NCBI RefSeq assembly: GCF_001411555.2
Contig: NC_049901.1
Span: forward strand, 10,612,681-10,676,680
Source: Juglans regia
Lineage: Eukaryota; Streptophyta; Magnoliopsida; Fagales; Juglandaceae
Length of the DNA stretch: 64,000 bases
Direction: 5' to 3'
Shown here one piece after another: positions 57,901 to 64,000 of this stretch (the stretch's first letter is position 1; every line of letters starts with the position of its first letter). The notes beneath the pieces were generated by a model that ran no database searches, had not been told where the DNA came from, and was given only the letters and a program-made list of their open reading frames with translations. Both the position numbers and the translations under genes were made by a program.

Positions 57901-60261
57901 AGCTGAAAATAAAGCTTCTCAGTCTTTCTCAGAGAATGAGCTGTTAGTCGAGACCAATGTTCAGCTCAAAAGTAAGATTGGTGAACTCCAGGAATTGCTT
58001 AATTCTACTCTTTCCGAGAAGGAAGCCACTGCTCAACAACTTGTTTCTCACAAGAACACTATCACAGAGTTAACAGACCAGCACTCAAGAGCCTTTGAAC
58101 TACACTCTGCAGCTGAGGGTCGCATTGTGGAAGCAGAAAGACAGTTACAAGAAGCCACTCACAGATTCACTCACAGAGATTCTGAAGCCAAAGACTTGAG
58201 TGAGAAACTGAGTGCTCTAGAAACCCAGATTGGCTTGTATAAAGAACAGGCTCAAGAGGCATCTACAAAGGCCGAAGCTCGAAATATTGAGTTGGAAGAG
58301 ACTCTCTCTAAGTTAAAGCATCTAGAAAGCATTGTTGAGGAACTGCAGACCAAGTCAAGTGACTTAGAAAAAGAGACTGGAGGGCTGGCCGAGGCAAATA
58401 TGAAGCTTACTGAGGAAGTGGCCACGTACGAGTCCACACTGAGCGATTTACAGGCAAATCTGTTGGCAGCTCTTGCAGAGAAGGATGGAACAGTTGAAGA
58501 GCTTAACTCTTCAAAGAAGGCCATAGAAGATTTGACACATCAGCTTGCTTCTGAAGGGCAGAAACTACAATATCAGGTTTGGTGCCAAGTTTTTTTAGAT
58601 ATCTTGGTAAACAATGATATGGATATCGTTTTGTCCCATGATGTTCGAAAACATATTTGATTTCTGCAGATATCTTCAATTATGGAAGAAAACAACCTTC
58701 TCACTGAAACACATCAAAATGCCACAAAGGAACTTCAGTCTGTGATATTGCAGCTTGAAGAACAGTTGAACGAACATAATGCAAAAGAAGACGCTTTGAG
58801 ATCTGAGATTGAAAATCAAAAGGCTGAGATTGCTGAGAAACTTTTGCTGCAAACTCGTCTCAAGGAACTTGAGGAAAAATTAATGAAATCTGAAGATCAA
58901 TTGAAACAAGAGGTATTCCAGAAATTTCTCAATTATTGCAACAATCAGGAATCTCGTGAATAAGCTCTTCATATTCAATTCAACTGTTACACCTTTTCAG
59001 TTGAAAATTCAATTGTACGTGTTGTAATGTTTCTGACTGATATGATGGCTGTAGGTGCAAAGCATTCAGGTGGCAGCAGCTGGAAAAGAGGCAGAATTAC
59101 TTTCAAAATTGGAGGATCATGCTCATAAAGTTCATGATAGAGATTTATTACATGAAACAGTGCTAGAACTTCAGAAAGAATTACAACTTGCTCAGAGCAC
59201 GCATGCTGAACAGGTACTAGCCATTGTTTAAGAAATGTATTCGCACTTCAGCTTTACTTCTCCAATGTGTTGGTCGTATACATCACTGCCGAATACCTTC
59301 AAAACCAAGGCTTAGTCAGTTAGTTGCGGTGTTTGACATAAACAACATGTAATAATTTTCCATTTCTAGGAGCAAGTTTGCAGTTATCTTGTGTGTAGAT
59401 CTTTTATTTTATTTTTTCCCTGCATCCTGATTGTCTAATTGTAGGTTTTAATCACACTTTTTTTATACGGAAATTTGATCAAAGGATTAAAAAAGAATGA
59501 TTGTTCCTGAACTGTTCCTTGTCTGAACTTCCCATCAGAACGAAAAGTATTCTCAAAAGGAGTTGGAAAGAGAAGCAGCACTGGAGCATTCTCGTGGAGA
59601 GCTTGAAGCAAAGAACAAAGAAATCGTGCTACTAGAGAAGCAAGTCAAAGAGCTTGAGCAGAAATTGCAGCTGGCTGATGCTAAACTGTCGCAAAAGGTT
59701 ATTTTCTATTCCTTCCACCATATAGAGACCAATTGACACCAAAAACTAATCTTGTATCATAGCAAAATCATTTGACTTGAAGTAAAGAGAACCCTCTCAA
59801 TAGCTGCTTAAGAAAAGCAGAACCTGTCATGTTTCGGTGGCTTCCTTTTTGTTTGTTTTTGCTTTCAAGATTACATTGTGCTCAAAATCATAGCTTTAAT
59901 ATTCAAATTTGGGATCTATGAGCATTCAAACCCAACTATGATTTAAGTTTCTTCAGTTTGTCAAAAATTAAAGTTGTTGAACATTTAAATTGTGCTACAG
60001 GGAGGAGATAGGGGGGGCAGTCCAACTGAACAGGAGGAAGGGTTAGAGGTTAAATCCAGGGACATTGGATCAACCATTTCCACTCCATCAAAAAGGAAGA
60101 GCAAGAGAAAGTCAGAAGCACCATCTGCTGCTCAAACCTCATCTTCTTCAGAGACGCATGCTAAAACTGCTGAGGCTTCTCCTTTCACGACCTTTAAGTT
60201 CATCTTGGGAGTAGCTCTACTATCTGTGATATTTGGCATAATTCTTGGGAAACGATATTAG
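54948..60261 (+). CDS. PICC-like long coiled-coil protein with C-terminal tail anchor, 1379 residues
   Basis: Six exons: 54948-55034, 55346-58576, 58670-58912, 59055-59213, 59539-59697 and 60001-60261, with GT-AG introns, all in phase 0. The product starts MEEETLVNSEVPVLKAAEDA and is almost wholly Glu/Lys/Leu-rich heptad coiled coil from about residue 80 to 1290. A Ser/Lys-rich linker follows, and a single hydrophobic segment (FKFILGVALLSVIFGIILG) three residues from the end, typical of tail-anchored ER proteins. Order, size and anchor match Arabidopsis PICC (At2g32240, about 1330 residues) and its paralog PICL. PICC is a plant-specific ER coiled-coil protein induced by PAMPs, with no defined biochemical activity. 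The start is the first in-frame ATG after a plausible UTR acceptor. The gene is intact. Homology to animal EEA1 or myosin would be only coiled-coil similarity. Confidence 0.88.
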
Positions 60262-60589
60262 CTTGCTTGGGGTTTTTGTGGATTTTGGTTTTGATCTTCT
60301 TTTGTTTCTTACTTTGTTTTTCCTTTTTCTTTACCCATCAATATAAATTATGCAGTAAGAGAATTTGAAAGCTATGTTTGGATGCTTTCAAACTTAGGTG
60401 TTGAGGTTGGTCAGGGAATTTGTCTTCATATGGAAAGTAAAAATTACAGTTCATGTATTATTATTCAAGTTTGTATTTAATTTGTTGATTGTGTTGCATA
60501 TCTTTCAATTCCACTACTCACTTGGGAATATTTGGAGGTTTCAGTTGATGTTAAAAGCTTGTATGCCATCTCTAAGGCTGTGGATGTCG

Positions 60590-60700
60590 TCTTAAAAAAT
60601 TTTATAAAAATAAATTTATAAATTAATATAATTTTATATAATACGTTAGATATATTTTATAATAAAAATACATTTACGGTTTAACTTACCACGTCAAAAA
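60590..60700. repeat. MITE-like repeat, family B (copy 3)
   Basis: 'ttttataaaaataaatttataaattaatataattttatataatacgttagatatattttataataaaaataca', the left part of the family seen at 25240-25400, soon after the PICC-like gene. Confidence 0.55.
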
Positions 60701-61330
60701 TAACACTACTTCACCTGCTTAGCCAGCACCCGATTGCAACATCTCTGGAGGATAAGTTTCTCCCATATGATCTGATCAGGTGTCCTATCAAATGATTTCA
60801 GCTTTTGTCATAACCAATGCTACTAAACCCTATCAAATTATCTCATTATTTGTCGAAGCCAAACGTTGTTTTCAGTGACTTAACTATTTCCGTATTGTTT
60901 TTTTAATTTAAGAAATCAGAATATGGATTCCGGAACGCGATTTGATTCCCCGTTGACTTGTGGACAACATTGAGAGAAGCCATTTTATTAAGAACTTAGA
61001 AAAATCTAAAGACTGATTTTATGAAAATATCTGAATATTATATTATGAAAAATAAAGGAATTTTAGTATTCAAATAAATGGTTCTAATTTGAATTGAGTT
61101 TTGTTTTGTTTTTTCTCTTTTTCTTTTTTAGGGGAGTGTTTTGTATTTTACTATTTTATAAGGGCTCAGGTTTTGAGAAGGATTCTCTCCCCTTCCAAAC
61201 TGGAGTCATTGTTCTTAAAACTGAAGAGTCTGTATCATTTAAATAAATAAATAAATTACATATTTGTTCAGTGGTTAGTACTAACTCAGTAGGATCTATT
61301 TAAAAATAAATGAATATTAGTGGCGGCTTT

Positions 61331-61357
61331 CTATCTATCCATCTATCTATCTATCTA
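61331..61357. repeat. (CTAT)n microsatellite
   Basis: About six CTAT units with one interruption (ccat). Confidence 0.9.
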
Positions 61358-63122
61358 GAAGAAGTTCAGAATGAAGTACCAAGAATTGTTCAGTAAATAA
61401 TAGAATATAATATGATCATAATAATTGGTGGGTCTTTTGATGGTTGTTGTAAGGTCTATTCTACAAAGAGCTATCTATGTTTGGACCACTGCATTATGCA
61501 GCTTACTTCAATAGTTTGGACCACTGATTTTCTAATAAATGCTGTATTTCTAGGGTTACCTAATCTATGATAATTTCATATCACCTTCATAAAAGAGCAG
61601 CCTTTCTTATGCATAAATGTAAATGGAATAATAGTCTGTTGACTCTAAGATCATCAATCCTATTAGATACAAGTGTGTGTGTGTGTGTTATGACATTCGA
61701 TTCAATGGTACGAGTGCTACTTACTTACTTTTCAATCAATTTGGAAGAAATATATACAAGAAGTTTTCAGACTGCACGTAATGTTGCGCAGAAGATATAA
61801 AGGCATGGCTGCCCTGCCCTGCCCCCATCATGAACTGAGTTTTCGCATTCAAAGTACACTTTACAGGGTTTTATTTTGTGACCAAATAGTAGCACTTCCC
61901 AAAAAAAATCAAAAACCCATAAAGGCAGCAGACATCTTTGTGCAAATGGGGCCTAATTTTATTTGAAAGAATCGCACGAAACGATTTAGTGTTAAAAACA
62001 AAACCTGGAGCTTGCATATCTCTCAGCCCTATCTCTTTATACTTTTAAAAGGTCGATTTGGATAAAAAAAAAATTAAAGAAAAACATGTTTTTTCCAAGT
62101 GAATAAGCAGATAGCATAATTGTAAGGAAAGAATGATACATAAAATTAAAGAAGATGAATTCTACAAAACAAGAGTGAAAAGAAACCGATTCCTTGATTG
62201 ACGTCCAAGAAGTTACCTTAATTAGAAAAGTAGAACAACCGTAGGAACCAAAAACTTTGGCAAATGAAAGACAAAGAGCAATACGTTTTGCACTAAAACA
62301 GGTTCCCAAATAAATGGAACTTTTTTCAAGTTGTAGTATGATTATGTTAGTGTTCCCCCAAAGACATACTAGTCTGACAGATTTTAATCACAGCTGCATT
62401 ATGCATAGACATGATCAATATAATATTATATATATATATATATATAAGAAAACATTATTTTTTGTTCATGGACGTGCACTTGATGCCCATTTGCTTAAAA
62501 AGCTAAAAGTTGGGACATTGGATTATAAAGAAGAGGTAACTTCACATCACAAGCAGTGCTCTCTAATTCCACCATGTGGGTATGTATATCAGTGTTATGT
62601 GGACTCAACATCTCTCTCTCTCAACCCTAAACCTGGAGAAAACCATTCCTTTTGAGAGATAGAGAGAGAGAGAGAGAGAGTTGATGATGATGGACACATA
62701 AGCAAAATGTGGTACAGGGGTGGCATGTAACAAAGGTCCACTGGTCAATTAAAAACTGAAAGACTGCCAATTGAATGTAGCATCTATAAACCCCACGAGC
62801 CACCACCAAATAGAACAGGCATCATTTTCCTTCTCTATGTTTTTTCCTTTTTTTTCCCAAAAAAAGTACAATAAAGAACAAATTTAGGTACATGTTTTTG
62901 CTTCAAACGAATAACAACAAAGTGAACAAAGACGACTTCACTTCCTTCAAAACCCTCTCCTCCCTTCAAAAGGGGAAAAACAAAAGTGTATTATTAGAGA
63001 CATGAGAATGTTCCAAAAGCATCATCCTTATCACCCCCATTAATACATATATCTTGTGCACCATCCTAACCCGACCCATCCCATCCCATCCGGGTTATAT
63101 CGTGGAATTCCTTCATAGCAAT

Positions 63123-64000
63123 TCAGTTGGACGGCTGCCATGCCGAGGCTGTAAGCAATGACAGATCCTTCCAACCTAACTTCAAGCAACCATTATCCTC
63201 CACTAATGTATAACCCTTCCAAGGGAACATCCCAAGCAACAAGTTAGCTTGGGCAGCCGGGTTGCCCCCCAGTGATATGGGCTGGAATCCGACCCGCCTT
63301 AACTCCTCTCCCCACCTCTCCACCTTCTCCTCTCCGGTCCTCTTCGGCCCACCAACGGCCATGATGTTCCTAATCTCGCACCCAAACAATTGCTGCTCCA
63401 CCATATGCCTATCCAGGTTATCCTCACCCAATCCGTCCCCAAGCGCGTCGAACAACGCGCTGTAGTAATGCAAAGCCTCCACGAACCTGGCTAAAAAGCC
63501 TCCCCCGTGGCTCAGATCCTGTTCGACGATTGTGATCAGTTTGGGTCTCAACAAAGCCAACACTTTCAACGTCCCCAAATCGCTTCCCGTTATATCGTAC
63601 AGACAATGGTGCATCCAGTGCACCACTATGGCCTCGTTCGGCCTCACCCCGAGTTGACTCAGATCTTTCACATTCCCGATTTTACCTTCGAACGGGTGGA
63701 ACTCGAAGGGAAGCCCCAGAGAACTCGCGAAGTCCCCGAGTCTCTTACCGGTCGACTCCAGCAAATCAGAGGAGGATCCGAACCCGGTGACCCGCATGGA
63801 TCGGATCTTCTTGTTTCGGGAGGCGAGGATGTGGAACAATCCGGGCCATTGGAGGCCCTGCATTATATCGAGATCGATGACGTGGACGTGTTCTTCGCCG
63901 TCCAATGCTTGGAAAATGGCTTGGTTGGCTGTGAAGTGTGAGAATTTGACCAAGGGACTGATGGAGTTGTAGGATTGCAGAGCGGAGAAGATTTTCTGCG
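63123..64000 (-). CDS. GRAS transcription factor, SCL23/SCARECROW-like, 5' part beyond window
   Basis: The frame is open from the window edge to a stop at 63123, giving about 292 C-terminal residues starting [24 protein letters not shown]-domain motifs: VHIID block ([20 protein letters not shown]), PFYRE-type block ([20 protein letters not shown] followed by YYSALFDAL), [18 protein letters not shown], and the SAW end ([16 protein letters not shown]). SCR and SCL23 act with SHR in endodermis and bundle-sheath specification. The [20 protein letters not shown] and [14 protein letters not shown] stretches look closer to SCL23 than to SCR, though SCR cannot be excluded without the N-terminus. No introns or lesions are visible in this part. 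It converges on the PICC-like gene. Confidence 0.9.
   Translation of the reverse strand, partial: QKIFSALQSYNSISPLVKFSHFTANQAIFQALDGEEHVHVIDLDIMQGLQWPGLFHILASRNKKIRSMRVTGFGSSSDLLESTGKRLGDFASSLGLPFEFHPFEGKIGNVKDLSQLGVRPNEAIVVHWMHHCLYDITGSDLGTLKVLALLRPKLITIVEQDLSHGGGFLARFVEALHYYSALFDALGDGLGEDNLDRHMVEQQLFGCEIRNIMAVGGPKRTGEEKVERWGEELRRVGFQPISLGGNPAAQANLLLGMFPWKGYTLVEDNGCLKLGWKDLSLLTASAWQPSN

Larger units (their letters stand above)
60262..63122. other. Intergenic region between PICC-like and GRAS genes
   Basis: No gene found. Holds a family B repeat (60590-60700), a TATC-type microsatellite (61331-61357), short (GT)n and (TA)n runs near 61673 and 62430, and an (AG)n run at about 62656-62680. The two genes converge here, so both 3' UTRs lie within it. 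Confidence 0.5.

Noticed and set aside
1..64000. CRISPR arrays, operons, riboswitches, rRNA
   Set aside because: Nothing of the kind; the sequence is plant nuclear DNA and the repeat arrays are transposon parts or microsatellites.

Overview
The window is plant nuclear DNA from a dicot, most likely a woody species. Four things point that way: intron-containing genes with GT-AG introns, orthologs of known Arabidopsis families (ABI5, a SCARECROW-type GRAS protein, a PICC-type long coiled-coil protein, a small membrane protein), long AT-rich intergenic DNA, and dense nested plant transposons. The MITE families built on 'atctcatctcaac' and 'ataaatttataaattgacg' words remind me of Fagales genomes (walnut, hickory and relatives). 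That placement is an impression and was not tested. A run of exactly 100 N at 37662-37761 shows this is a scaffold.

Layout. 1-12 kb is a transposon graveyard: CACTA-like ends, LTR fragments, a collapsed gypsy element, and the 3' end of a Copia element carrying a hAT-type MITE and a LINE fragment. Two remnants of a minus-strand wall-associated kinase (WAK) gene lie at its edges. 12.9-18.2 kb holds one LINE in two opposed halves, as expected from twin priming. 18.5-21.9 kb is a decayed PIF/Harbinger element. 22.7-23.05 kb has a small intact two-exon gene for a 68-residue membrane protein. 25.9-30.6 kb and 37.8-41.4 kb are two near-identical Ac-like hAT transposons in the same orientation. Between them lie an intact ABI5 gene (32.2-34.7 kb) and an NHL/LEA_2 pseudogene. 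42.5-46.35 kb is a second, 5'-truncated LINE. 46.7-50.4 kb is a 3'-truncated Copia element with a duplicated protease segment. 54.9-60.3 kb is an intact PICC-like gene of 1379 residues. The window ends inside a minus-strand SCL23/SCARECROW-like GRAS gene (63.1-64 kb).

The most notable observation is at the hAT pair. The 8-bp sequence ATGTGTAG, the size of a hAT target duplication, flanks the outer left end of copy 1 and the outer right end of copy 2. Copy 1 has no matching duplication at its own two ends. The whole 15.5-kb block, with ABI5 inside, therefore looks as if it entered or was rearranged as a unit: a composite 'macrotransposon', integration of a circle by recombination between hAT copies, or a misassembly at the repeat. 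The N gap sits at the critical inner end, so sequence alone cannot decide.

The genes do not form an operon or cluster. ABI5 (abscisic-acid transcription factor), PICC-like (tail-anchored ER coiled-coil protein) and the GRAS factor are independent transcription units separated by transposons.
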